From Alistipes sp. (GTDB lineage: Bacteria > Bacteroidota > Bacteroidia > Bacteroidales > Rikenellaceae), in the NCBI GenBank assembly GCA_017629035.1, contig JAGBXX010000034.1, positions 1 to 64,000 on the forward strand: a stretch of 64,000 nucleotides of DNA, given 5' to 3'. Each line of letters begins with the position of its first letter. The stretch's first letter is position 1. Below, piece by piece: positions 7,838 to 17,600 of this stretch. The translations under genes and the position numbers were made by a program. The notes under the pieces are model-generated. The model saw only the letters and a list, made by a program, of their open reading frames with translations. It was not told the origin of the DNA and searched no databases.

Positions 7838-9262
7838 CTAAAATCTGAAATCTCGCTTACCCTCGACAATAGCCTTGAGATTATCCTCGGTGATACGTCG
7901 AATCTTCTCCGAAGGGATCACCTGCTTGAGTCTATCAATCATCTTAAGACCCTCGAGCTTAACACGTGGCGAAGCGTAATCCTCGAGATACTCGGCAAGG
8001 GTCATCAAGGCGTTTGGAGCACAGCAGTTACCAATCAAGCCACGCTTAGCAAGCGACATAAATCTATCTCCCGTACGTCCCTCACGGTAGCAAGCCGTGC
8101 AGAAGCTTGGGATATAACCCAACTCGAGCAACCAGCCTACAATCTCGTCGAGTGTGCGGTTGTCCGAGATATCGAACTGAGCAGAGTCCTCGGCATCAAC
8201 AATACCCTCGGCATATCCACCCACGCTTGTCTTAGAGCCACCACTAAGCTGTGACACACCCACGTCGAGCACCAACTCACGGCAGCGCTGCGACTCACGT
8301 GTCGACACAATCATGCCTGTATATGGCACGGCGATGCGCAACACAGCAACAATACGGCGGAATACCTCGTCGGTAACGGCATTAGGAAAGTCACGAGGAT
8401 CGATATCGTCGGCAGGACGAATACGTGGCACACTGATGGTGTGAGGGCCCACGCCAAAGCGTGCCTCGAGATGCTCGGCATGCATCAAGATACCGACAAC
8501 ATCGTAGCGGTAGTTCGACAAGCCAAACAATGCACCCACGCCAACATCGTCGATACCTCCAAGCATAGCACGATCCATAGCCTCGGTGTGGTATGCCCAG
8601 TCGCTCTTAGGGCCTGTTGGGTGGAGCTTCTCGTATGCCTCACGGTCGTAGGTCTCCTCAAAGAGGATATATGTACCGATACCAGCATCCTTCAAACGAG
8701 TGTAGTTCTCCACGGTGGTAGCGGCGATATTAACATTCACACGGCGAATAGCACCATTCTTGTGGTGTATAGAGTAGATAGTATCGATCGACTCCAACAC
8801 ATACTCGATAGGGTTCTTGGTTGGATGCTCGCCAGTCTCTAGGGCAAGACGCTTATGACCCATATCCTGGAGCGCAATAACCTCACGACGAATCTCCTCC
8901 TGCGTGAGCTTGCGACGAGGAATGGTGCGGTTCTTAGCGTGGTAAGGACAATAAACACATCCATTTATGCAGTAGTTCGAGAGATACAATGGCGCAAACA
9001 TAACGATACGATTGCCATAGATATGCTCCTTGAGTCTGCGTGCAATGGCAAATATACGCTCCTCAATCTCCTTATCCTCAACCTCGATAAGCACAGCGGC
9101 CTCACGGTGCGAGATACCAGCACCCTTCTCGGCCTTGGCCAAAATCTCCTCGATGAGAGCCTTGTCGGCCTTATGCTCCCAAGCATATTTCAGCGTTTCG
9201 CGAATCTCGCCGTCGTGGATAAACTCGGCGGCGTGCTCCGACTTAACATCATACTTTATCAT
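7838..9262 (-). CDS. hydG: [FeFe]-hydrogenase maturase HydG (tyrosine lyase)
   Basis: A 474-residue radical-SAM enzyme that cleaves tyrosine to make the CO and CN ligands of the H-cluster. The SAM-cluster motif YCINGCVYC has C98, C102 and C105. The auxiliary cluster has the HydG-specific C-x2-C-x22-C spacing (C388, C391, C414). These distinguish it from the thiamine enzyme ThiH. It is 11 nt after hydE and 5 nt before hydF. Confidence 0.96.
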   Translation of the reverse strand: MIKYDVKSEHAAEFIHDGEIRETLKYAWEHKADKALIEEILAKAEKGAGISHREAAVLIEVEDKEIEERIFAIARRLKEHIYGNRIVMFAPLYLSNYCINGCVYCPYHAKNRTIPRRKLTQEEIRREVIALQDMGHKRLALETGEHPTKNPIEYVLESIDTIYSIHHKNGAIRRVNVNIAATTVENYTRLKDAGIGTYILFEETYDREAYEKLHPTGPKSDWAYHTEAMDRAMLGGIDDVGVGALFGLSNYRYDVVGILMHAEHLEARFGVGPHTISVPRIRPADDIDPRDFPNAVTDEVFRRIVAVLRIAVPYTGMIVSTRESQRCRELVLDVGVSQLSGGSKTSVGGYAEGIVDAEDSAQFDISDNRTLDEIVGWLLELGYIPSFCTACYREGRTGDRFMSLAKRGLIGNCCAPNALMTLAEYLEDYASPRVKLEGLKMIDRLKQVIPSEKIRRITEDNLKAIVEGKRDFRF

Positions 9263-9273
9263 ATTATATAGAA

Positions 9274-10320
9274 TTACTTATTATTAAAATCACCACGGCT
9301 ATAATCTATATGGTAGCCAATGGTTTTAAGCTCCTCGTCGAGTGCCGCAAGTCCCTCGGCTGCCTCCTTGCCCCACGAGGCCTTATTCTCGTAGATGGCA
9401 TACTTGGCTCTGATGTCCGAAGGTGATAGGTTGGGCATAACAACATTTGCACCCGAGAGTATTCCTTCAAGTCGCCCTATGGGCGAGAGTGTTGCAAGCG
9501 CCGTGGTGGAGGGGATCAGCGCACTGGGCAACATAAGTCGTGTTATCGCCACCGCAGCAAGCGTGAGGCGTAGATCTCCTGCAGGCTCGCCTCCAAGGGG
9601 GGTTGACGAGTGCGGCATAAATGGGCCTATGCCAACCATCTGGGGTTGCATACGGCCAATAAGTTGCAGATCCTCGACAATATCATCGATGGTCTGTCCC
9701 TTGACTCCAATCATCATACCCATGCCTACCTGATAGCCTATGCGCTTAAGCGCCTCGAGGCACTCAAGCCTATTTTTTAGACCCTTGGCAGTGGGATGGA
9801 GTGCGTCGTAGAGGTCGGCATTGGCAGCCTCGTGACGCAATAAGTAGCGGTTAGCACCCGCCTCGTAGAGCGCTCTATATGACTCCTCGCTACGCTCACC
9901 AAGCGACAGGGTTATAGCCACATCGGGATAACTCTGGCGTATATCCCTGACGAGTTCCTCGAGCCAGCGGTCCGTATGGGTTCCATCCTCGCCACCCTGA
10001 AGCACAAAGGTGCGAAAACCGAGTTTGTAACCCTCACGGCAGCACGCCATGATCTCGTCGTGTGTGAGTCGGTAGCGCTCAGCCGAGCGATTGCTACGTC
10101 GCAGTCCGCAGTAGAGGCAGTCGCAACGACAGTAGCTCGACACCTCTATAAGGCCACGTATATATATGCCAAGTCCGAACTGCTCACGGGCAGTTCGGAC
10201 GGCACAATCACGTAGTAGTTGAAGCACGTTAGCATCAGTGGTACACTCCGTAAGAAGTGCCCTAAGGCTCTCGTTGTCGAGCCTGCGATTTACTACAAGG
10301 CGCTCAACTAACTCTTTCAT
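9274..10320 (-). CDS. hydE: [FeFe]-hydrogenase maturase HydE
   Basis: A 348-residue radical-SAM enzyme that builds the azadithiolate-bridged diiron precursor. The cluster motif YCRCDCLYCG gives C64, C68 and C71 (C-x3-C-x2-C). The BATS-type C-terminal half and the string FVLQGGEDG fit the BioB/HydE/PylB family, and its operon identifies it as HydE. The open frame starts with a TTG at 10326, but the ATG at 10320 is the natural start and leaves a 6-nt gap after the hydA stop. Confidence 0.95.
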   Translation of the reverse strand: MKELVERLVVNRRLDNESLRALLTECTTDANVLQLLRDCAVRTAREQFGLGIYIRGLIEVSSYCRCDCLYCGLRRSNRSAERYRLTHDEIMACCREGYKLGFRTFVLQGGEDGTHTDRWLEELVRDIRQSYPDVAITLSLGERSEESYRALYEAGANRYLLRHEAANADLYDALHPTAKGLKNRLECLEALKRIGYQVGMGMMIGVKGQTIDDIVEDLQLIGRMQPQMVGIGPFMPHSSTPLGGEPAGDLRLTLAAVAITRLMLPSALIPSTTALATLSPIGRLEGILSGANVVMPNLSPSDIRAKYAIYENKASWGKEAAEGLAALDEELKTIGYHIDYSRGDFNNK

Positions 10321-10326
10321 TTTCAA

Positions 10327-11775
10327 TTATCTCTTCTTCAGCTCGGCATCGAATGTCTTCTTGCCATCGCCATACGCTGTATGAACGCTTGGACCAGAGA
10401 TACATCCGCCGTCGCAGACCATCACCTCGATGAACTGTGCGGGAGCCTTACCTGTCTTACCGTAAGCCTTAAGCAGAGCTACATTCTTCTTGTTGAGACC
10501 AGCGATCTGCAATGTTGTGAAGTCAATCTTGCCATCAACAAGCTCCTTAACAGCAGCTGTTACACCACCATTCTCAGCAAAGCCGTGAGCTGAGCGACGT
10601 GATGCGCAATCTACTGGGTGGATGTTAGCCTCACCAAGCTCAATATTCATACCGCCAAGGATAGCGTGAACCTCCTCGTAAGTGAGGATGAAGTCTACCT
10701 TGCCATGAAGATCCTCACGACGGATCTCCTTACGCTTAGCGATACATGGACCTACGAATACAACCTTTGCATTAGGATGCTTCTCGCGAGCGAGCTCAGC
10801 GGTGTAGACCATAGGTGAGTATGTAGATGAGATATACTTCTGCAACTCTGGAGCGTGCTTACGAGCCATCTCCATGTACGATGGACAGCAAGATGTAGTC
10901 ATGAATGGCTGACCCTCCTCCATCTTCTCTGCGAACTCGTGAGTCTCCTTCTCGGTTGTGATCTCAGCACCACGTGCAACCTCGATAACATCCTTGAAGC
11001 CGATAGCCTTGATAGCACCGTAAACCTGCTCAGTAGGAACGTTGTACTGTGAGAGGATAGATGGAGCTACAACAGCAACAACCTCCTCACCACGACGGAT
11101 AGCCTCCAAGATATCGAATACCTGAGAGATCTCGAAGATAGCACCGAAAGGACAAGCGTTCATACACTTACCGCAGTAGATACACTTAGACTCGTCGATA
11201 TGCTCAACACCATACTCATCCTTAGAGATAGCGCCTACAGGGCAAGCCTCCTCGCAAGGAACTGGGATGTAAACGATAGCGTGGTATGGACAAGCAGCGA
11301 AACACTTACCGCAGCTGATACAGATGCTGTGGTTGATCTTACCCTGTGAAGTCTCAGGATCGAACTCGATAGCGTTCTTAGGACAAGCATGCTCACAAGC
11401 ACGAGCCACACAACCACGGCAGAGGTTAGTAATATCGTAGTTGGTGCGTACGCAAGACGAACAAGCCTCGTCGATTACACACATGATGTTATCCTTCACC
11501 TTCTTGCGGTCGAGAGCCATCTTAGCGTATGCTGAAAGTGGCATAAGCTCGTCGGTCTCGTCGGTCATATCGTAACCCAACAATGGGAGCGACTTATACT
11601 TCCAAACTGCACGCTCCTTGTGGATACAGCAACGACCACGCACCTTAGTGTTGCGGGGACTAAACTCAATAGGCACTCGGTCAATCTTCTCAACAAGTGC
11701 ACCCTCATTCCAGAGGCTCACAAGCTTTGTGAGAAGTCTCTGGCGTACGATCATTACATTATTCTTAATTGCCAT
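10327..11775 (-). CDS. hydA: Monomeric [FeFe]-hydrogenase, group-B-like
   Basis: A 482-residue cytoplasmic hydrogenase that interconverts reduced ferredoxin + H+ and H2. The N-terminal third is cysteine-rich: an unusual set (C99, C105, C108, C119, C122, C127, C131), then two ferredoxin-like [4Fe-4S] motifs (about 152-162 and 198-208). The H domain has L1 TSCCP (C296, C297), L2 as GPCIAKRKE (C344) and L3 as VMVCDGGCISGP (C454, C458). The L2 and L3 variants differ from group A (MPC..K, MAC..GC..GGGQP) and suggest the group B common in gut Bacteroidales. The group call is inference from motifs. It heads the operon with its maturases. Confidence 0.93.
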   Translation of the reverse strand: MAIKNNVMIVRQRLLTKLVSLWNEGALVEKIDRVPIEFSPRNTKVRGRCCIHKERAVWKYKSLPLLGYDMTDETDELMPLSAYAKMALDRKKVKDNIMCVIDEACSSCVRTNYDITNLCRGCVARACEHACPKNAIEFDPETSQGKINHSICISCGKCFAACPYHAIVYIPVPCEEACPVGAISKDEYGVEHIDESKCIYCGKCMNACPFGAIFEISQVFDILEAIRRGEEVVAVVAPSILSQYNVPTEQVYGAIKAIGFKDVIEVARGAEITTEKETHEFAEKMEEGQPFMTTSCCPSYMEMARKHAPELQKYISSTYSPMVYTAELAREKHPNAKVVFVGPCIAKRKEIRREDLHGKVDFILTYEEVHAILGGMNIELGEANIHPVDCASRRSAHGFAENGGVTAAVKELVDGKIDFTTLQIAGLNKKNVALLKAYGKTGKAPAQFIEVMVCDGGCISGPSVHTAYGDGKKTFDAELKKR

Positions 11776-11804
11776 AGCTATGGTGATTAGTATTATTAAT
11801 TGAA

Positions 11805-11812
11805 CAAAGGTA
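11805..11812 (-). promoter_or_regulatory. -7 element of hydA operon
   Basis: Minus-strand TACCTTTG matches TAnnTTTG exactly, about 30 bp before the hydA ATG at 11775. No TTG is seen at the usual -33 spacing, so a regulator may assist. A palindrome CCATAGCTATGG (11773-11784) overlaps the start codon. Confidence 0.5.
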
Positions 11813-11966
11813 GCAATTTTTCCGTCAATAATGAAATATATTGACCTATTTTTTACACCAATCCACCAATTTTATCTCCAGAAGGTAAAAAACACCCTCT
11901 CTTGCCCCCACTTTGGAACACTTCTTGGAAGCTATTTTGGTGTTAAACCAAAAGACAAAACACAGT

Positions 11967-12446
11967 ATGAAAAAGACTCTTATTCTATTCTCGCTCTGCA
12001 TATTATGCTTGGGCACAGCCATGGCGTGGACACCTACAATGAGCCACAGCGACAAACTTCCCCGACTATCTCGAGATTTTTTACACAAGTACTTCCCCTC
12101 ACTCACCATCAGTGGCATTGAGCACAAGAATGCAGACCACTGCGACATGATGATAGTGAGTTTCAAAGATGGGTCGACGATGATTTTCGATGCAAAGAGT
12201 GGCGACTGCCATGCCATAATGCTCAAGAGTGGCTCGATACCCGACACTCTGCTCTCACAGCGAGTTATCGACCAGGTAAACAAGAGCTATCCAGGTGTCA
12301 AAATCACCTCACTCAAGCGCATCAAAGGTGGTACATGCCTGGGGCTGAGCAACAACCAGCAAGTGTGCTTTGACCGTGACGGCAAGGAGATAGCAGTACC
12401 CACAAACAAGAGCTGCGGATGCGGCAAAGGAGCAGACAAGAAGTGA
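11967..12446 (+). CDS. Secreted PepSY-like (PF11396-type) protein
   Basis: A 159-residue periplasmic protein with a clear signal peptide ending near GTAMA (about 19). The mature part seems to hold two repeats of the Bacteroidetes PepSY-like fold, each ending in a 'FKDGSTMIFDAKSG' or 'SNNQQVCFDRDGKE' type strand pair. The C-terminus CGCGKGADKK is cysteine- and lysine-rich, which is unusual for the family. The frame extends upstream to 11913, but the signal peptide starts at the ATG at 11967. It converges on yhcC with only 3 nt between the stops. The molecular role of this family is not established. Confidence 0.68.
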   Translation: MKKTLILFSLCILCLGTAMAWTPTMSHSDKLPRLSRDFLHKYFPSLTISGIEHKNADHCDMMIVSFKDGSTMIFDAKSGDCHAIMLKSGSIPDTLLSQRVIDQVNKSYPGVKITSLKRIKGGTCLGLSNNQQVCFDRDGKEIAVPTNKSCGCGKGADKK

Positions 12447-12449
12447 TCT

Positions 12450-13391
12450 CTATTTTGTTGCCATATCGCCCTGCACGGCACCAAGCTCACGCATACGGGC
12501 AACGATCATCGCCCTAAGCCTATCGAGCTTTATACCGCCCAGCATCGAACCCTCGAGGAGATTACGAGGCGCCTGCGAGGCAAAGCGCTCGATGGCTACG
12601 CTCGGGTCAAGGCGACGAACAATATCAACCATAAGGTCGACATAATCCTCTGCGGTGTAGCCTCTTAGCGCAAAACGCTCGGGGTACTCGGCCCACTCAC
12701 GAGCCATGGGCGTTGAGCGATATATCTGCAACTGATGAAATTTTATTGAGGTAAGTCCGAGAGCATTGATTCGTTCCATCTGGGCGATGATCTGCTCTCG
12801 GCTTTCGTATGGCAAGCCGAGGATAAAGTGAGCGCCAACGTCAAGCCCTCGCCCACGTGTGCAAGCCACGGCACGCTCCGCATCCAGGAAGCCGTGGCCT
12901 CGATTTACATGCTCGAGCGTAGTGTCGTATGTGGACTCTATACCATACTCCACAGCGACATATTTGCATGTAGACAAATCTGCCAAAAGGTCGAGTATTT
13001 CAGAACTAATACAATCAGGGCGAGTACCGACAATCATGCCCGACACACGAGGATCTGCAAGCGCCTCACGCCATAGCCTCTCAAGCTCATCGACGGGTGC
13101 ATTTGTATTTGTACCAGCTTGAAAATATACGATATACGATTCTGCCGTGCGGCCACGATTAGCATGAAACTCAATACCACGAGCCATCTGCTCCGCGATC
13201 GAACTTGACTCACGACAGTAGGCAGGCGAAAATGCCTCGTTAAGACAAAAAGTACAGCCGCCACGAGCCACCCTACCATCACGGTTAGGACAACTCATAG
13301 CGGCATCTATCGAGAGCTTCTGCACACGACCACCAAATCGGCGGCGCATGGTCACACCATAGTCGTTATATGGCAGAGACTCATCTCTCAT
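12450..13391 (-). CDS. Radical-SAM protein of the YhcC/TIGR01212 family
   Basis: A 313-residue radical-SAM protein with the atypical C-x11-C-x2-C cluster motif of the Elp3-related YhcC family (C34, C46, C49). The conserved start PYNDYGV.MRRRFGGRVQKL and the string YFQAGTNT are family hallmarks. The substrate is unknown. The gene lies 8 nt after tsaD, which makes a t6A- or translation-related role tempting but unproven. Confidence 0.85.
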   Translation of the reverse strand: MRDESLPYNDYGVTMRRRFGGRVQKLSIDAAMSCPNRDGRVARGGCTFCLNEAFSPAYCRESSSIAEQMARGIEFHANRGRTAESYIVYFQAGTNTNAPVDELERLWREALADPRVSGMIVGTRPDCISSEILDLLADLSTCKYVAVEYGIESTYDTTLEHVNRGHGFLDAERAVACTRGRGLDVGAHFILGLPYESREQIIAQMERINALGLTSIKFHQLQIYRSTPMAREWAEYPERFALRGYTAEDYVDLMVDIVRRLDPSVAIERFASQAPRNLLEGSMLGGIKLDRLRAMIVARMRELGAVQGDMATK

Positions 13392-13399
13392 AAACAGCT

Positions 13400-14425
13400 C
13401 TACAAATCTTGAATTCGTGCCACAGGCGACACGTCGAGCGAGCTAATCTCTCCTGCCATATATCGGTAGTAGCCCACCATGGCAATCATAGCTGCATTGT
13501 CGGTAGTAAACTTCAGCTCGGGAATAAAAGTGCGCCAGCCACGACGACGGCCCATCTCGACCACGCCATCACGCAGACCAGAGTTTGCCGACACACCACC
13601 AGCAATAGCTATATCCTTGATACCCGTAGCCTTAGAGGCTTTAACGAGCTTATCCAACAAGATATCAACAATAGTCTTCTGCAACGATGCACAGAGGTCA
13701 GCCTTGTTCTTCTCAACGAAGTCGGGATCGTTTTTCACAGCATCACGCAGCGTATAGAGGAACGAGGTCTTCAAACCTGAGAATGAGTAGTCGAACTCGC
13801 CCTCAACATGGGGCTTAGCAAACTTAAAGGCCTTGCTATCACCCTCCTTGGCCAGACGGTCGATAATAGGACCACCAGGGTATGGCAGACCCATAACCTT
13901 GGCACACTTATCAAAGGCCTCGCCCGCAGCGTCGTCAATGGTAGTACCGATGATCTCCATCTTTGTTGGCGAGTCAACACGCACAATCTGCGTATGGCCA
14001 CCACTCACAAGCAGCGTGAGGAATGGGAAATCGGGGTGTGGCAACTCTCTATCGGGCAGGTCGACAAAGTGCGACAATATGTGTCCCTGAAGGTGGTTAA
14101 CCTCAACAAGAGGGATATTGTTGGCAATAGAGAGTCCCTTAGCAAACGAGACACCAACAAGGAGTGAGCCGAGAAGACCTGGACCACGGGTAAAGGCAAT
14201 AGCATCGACTTTGTCGATGGTAATGCCTGCCTCCTTGAGTGCTGTGTCGACAACAGGGATGATATTCTGCTGGTGAGCACGTGAGGCGAGTTCGGGAATT
14301 ACACCGCCATACTTCTGGTGCACAGCCTGCGAGGCTATGACATTTGAGAGCAGCGTGCGGTTGCGAATTACCGCTGCAGAGGTGTCGTCGCATGACGACT
14401 CGATGCCAAGTATCGTAATATCCAT
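13400..14425 (-). CDS. tsaD: tRNA N6-adenosine threonylcarbamoyltransferase TsaD
   Basis: A 341-residue universal enzyme that transfers threonylcarbamoyl to A37 of ANN-decoding tRNAs. It has an ASKHA-fold N-terminus (GIESSCDDTSAAV), the metal-binding pair H111-x3-H115 (NHLQGH) and the C-terminal Asp in TTDNAAM. Length and motifs match bacterial TsaD. The ATG at 14425 is followed immediately by the conserved ILGIESSCD string. It is the first gene of a tsaD-yhcC pair. Confidence 0.96.
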   Translation of the reverse strand: MDITILGIESSCDDTSAAVIRNRTLLSNVIASQAVHQKYGGVIPELASRAHQQNIIPVVDTALKEAGITIDKVDAIAFTRGPGLLGSLLVGVSFAKGLSIANNIPLVEVNHLQGHILSHFVDLPDRELPHPDFPFLTLLVSGGHTQIVRVDSPTKMEIIGTTIDDAAGEAFDKCAKVMGLPYPGGPIIDRLAKEGDSKAFKFAKPHVEGEFDYSFSGLKTSFLYTLRDAVKNDPDFVEKNKADLCASLQKTIVDILLDKLVKASKATGIKDIAIAGGVSANSGLRDGVVEMGRRRGWRTFIPELKFTTDNAAMIAMVGYYRYMAGEISSLDVSPVARIQDL

Positions 14426-14606
14426 AATTGGAACAAAAAAAATTTCGTCTATATAGCTAAAAACCTGCTAACCACCCCACTTCAACCCAGCCAGCAGCAC
14501 AACATTCGCTACACTAAAGCGAGTTTTATGAGCCGTTGCGCCCCTGCTGCAAATAATTTTACAAATTCTTTTTGCCTATTTTTTTTCTATTTTATAGAAA
14601 AATTAC

Positions 14607-14614
14607 TACATTTG
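14607..14614 (+). promoter_or_regulatory. -7 element of the tamB run
   Basis: TACATTTG matches TAnnTTTG, 44 bp before the tamB ATG at 14659. No TTG is visible at the expected -33 distance. Confidence 0.45.
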
Positions 14615-14658
14615 TAGGTTAATTGCAGTATAATGTCGCAATAGTACACAGGTTTTCA

Positions 14659-17600
14659 ATGCGCAAAGTTATAAAAATATTATCAATGGTGGTATCAGCA
14701 ATCCTCTTGTTGTTGATATTTTTGCCTATTTGCGCTACCCTGCTTCTTAGCATGGACCGTGTACAAAACTACCTAATTCAGCACGCCACAAAATTTGCCA
14801 GCGAGTATCTCGAGAGCCGTGTAGAGATTGGCCGCATCGACATCGACCTGCTATCCAAAGTTCACGTCTACGACTTCTATGTCGAGGATCCCGAGAGAGA
14901 TACCCTACTCTATGTCAGCGAGGCCGAAGCCTATATCGCGAGCCTAGATATCAAGGGCGAGGGTCTTAGGTTCAAGGGGGTCAAGGCCAAACGTGCGGAG
15001 TTCAACCTCCGAGAGATGGCCTCGGGAGAACTCAACATCCGACCTATAGTGCGCAAGCTATCCAAGCAGAATGGCCAGAGCACATTCAAGATGTATATCG
15101 ACGATATCGAGGCCACCGAGAGCCGTTTTCGATACGAGCGTCTCGAGCACCGCAATCCCGAGTATGGTATCGACTACTTCGACATGGAGATTGGCGATAT
15201 ATCGTGCCGCCTCAGCGACTTCAAGGTCGAGTGTGGTGCGGTAGAGGCTGAGATAGAGCAGCTATACGCGCGTGAGCGCAGTGGCTTCGAGCTCACCGAC
15301 TTCACGGGTCACTTCCTGGTAGATCGTGGCGACATAACATTTGACCATATCACGGCAAAGACCCAGGAGTCAGTGATAAACCTCCCTCACTTCATGATCG
15401 ACGGCGAAGACTGGCTCGAGTATCGTGACTATATCAACAAGGTCGATATGCGTGGTAGTGTCACTGGCTCAAGCCTCTCGACCAAGGATCTCGGATACTT
15501 TGCCCCAGGTGTGCGCAACTGGGACCTTACGCTAAGAGATGTCGATGGCGATTTTGAGGGTGTCGTGAGCGACTTTGTTGCCACCGTGCACCGTGCATCG
15601 CTCGGCAATAGCACAACCATCGAGGCCGACGCACACATCATAGGCCAACCCAACTGGCAGGAGTCTGAGTACATCGTAGGCGTGAAGAAACTTCACACCA
15701 CAGCCTCCGATGTGGAGCTATTCATGCGCAGCGTGACGGGCAAGGCACCACAGCCAAAGGTTGAGAGCATAATTCGCAGCCTTGGCACCGTAGACGCCCG
15801 AGGCACATTTGGCGGCAAGCTGTACTCATTCCGCACCGTGGGTAACATAGCAACAGGCCAGGGAGATATCTCTGCCGACGTGACCATGAGCCGCACGGAG
15901 CGTGGCCGCCACTCGCTCAGCGGAAGTGTCAAGACAGACAACCTCCATATCGGAAATATCATCGACGTAAAGAGAATCGGCACCGTTGACTCCGAGATTA
16001 CGGCAGTATGCAACGTGGGCAGCGGCGGCATCTTTGGCGATGTAGACCTCAAGGTTGCCGACATCGGCATTGGCCGTGACAGATTTAGAGGCATCGCAGC
16101 CCAGGGCCATATCGACGGCGACAGATACGAGGCGAGTGTACAGTCTGCCGATAGCGACCTGAGCTTCAACCTCGATGGCATCATCGACCTAGGAGCACAC
16201 ATACCATCATACGAGATTATGCTCGACCTGCGCAATGCCGACCTCCACAAGCTCGGCATAAACAAGCGTGACACACTCTCGCAGCTATCTCTGCAGATGG
16301 GTGTGGATATCGACGGCCACAATTTCGACGACATGGATGGCACCGTGAGCCTTGCGGGCATGAACTACATATACCCCGGTGGCGAGCTCCAGTCGAGCCG
16401 CCTGAGTGCCGAGATACGTGGCGACGAGGATATGAAGGAGATCGAGATAAAGTCCGACTTTGCCGACATCCAGTTCCAGAGCCGCACCAACTATCGTGAG
16501 ATTGCCGACTACATATTCAACGCCCTGAAGCGTTATATACCTCTGCTCTATGACAATGTCAAGCCAACGACCTACGCCGAGAGTAGCACACCAGTCGCAG
16601 ACTACGACTACTCGATGCTTATGCTGCAGACCCACGAGGAGCTCAACGAGCTGCTCGACGCCGTTGTCGAGGGATTGCTCATAGCCCCCGACACCGAGCT
16701 ATCGTTGGTATTCAGCCCACAGAACAACCACCTCACACTCCAGCTCGGCTCCGAGGCACTCGAGTACAAAGGTGTAATCCTTGCCGAGGCCAATGTCGAC
16801 GTGAAGAACGACCGTGACTCGCTGCTCATGTGGCTAAATACCGAGGCCGTATATCTCGGCTCACGACGCATAATGCCGAACTTCAACATCACGGGTACGG
16901 CCCACGAGAACCAGATTAACCTCTCGGCAGACTTCAAGGATACTGAGAATCAGCAGTCGGGACTCCTTGCCATGAGCGCCAAGTTTAGTCGCAATGCCAA
17001 GACCGCACGTCGCTCGATACATGTCGACATATCGCCTTCGCACTTTACAACCAAGACCCATCAGTGGAAGTTGTATGCCGGAGGCCTCGACATCGACTCA
17101 TCACGCATACAGGTCAACCAGTTCCACATTGCCCGTCCCGAGCAGCAGCTCATTATCGACGGCGTGGCATCGCGTGACCGCCGTGACTCTATACGTCTGT
17201 TGCTCGACAACTTCGACCTCTCGCCACTCTCGGCACTCATAAGCCGCTGGGGATACAACGTATCGGCAAACTCGTATGGTCATGCCACGGTGCACTCTGC
17301 GCTACACAACCCGCAGATTGATGCTCGCATCGACCTCACAGATATCGTAGTGAATGGTATCGAAGCTCCACCACAGTTGCTCACCTCGAACTGGGACTTT
17401 GAGCGCAACCGAGCACGAGTAATCATCAGCGACTGCAACTCGCTCGACACGATAATTCGTGGTTACTACCAGCCTCAGGGCAACCGCTACTATGCCGAGG
17501 CCAAGGTGCGCAATGTCGAGATGCAGCTCATACAACCATTCCTCACAGATATCATCTCGGATATCCATGGTACGGCAAGTGCCGAGGTGAACATCCATGG

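Noticed and set aside
15693..16361. 222-residue minus-strand frame inside tamB
   Set aside because: Shadow of the long tamB frame; composition (Ser/Pro/Arg/Leu) is typical of a reversed frame.
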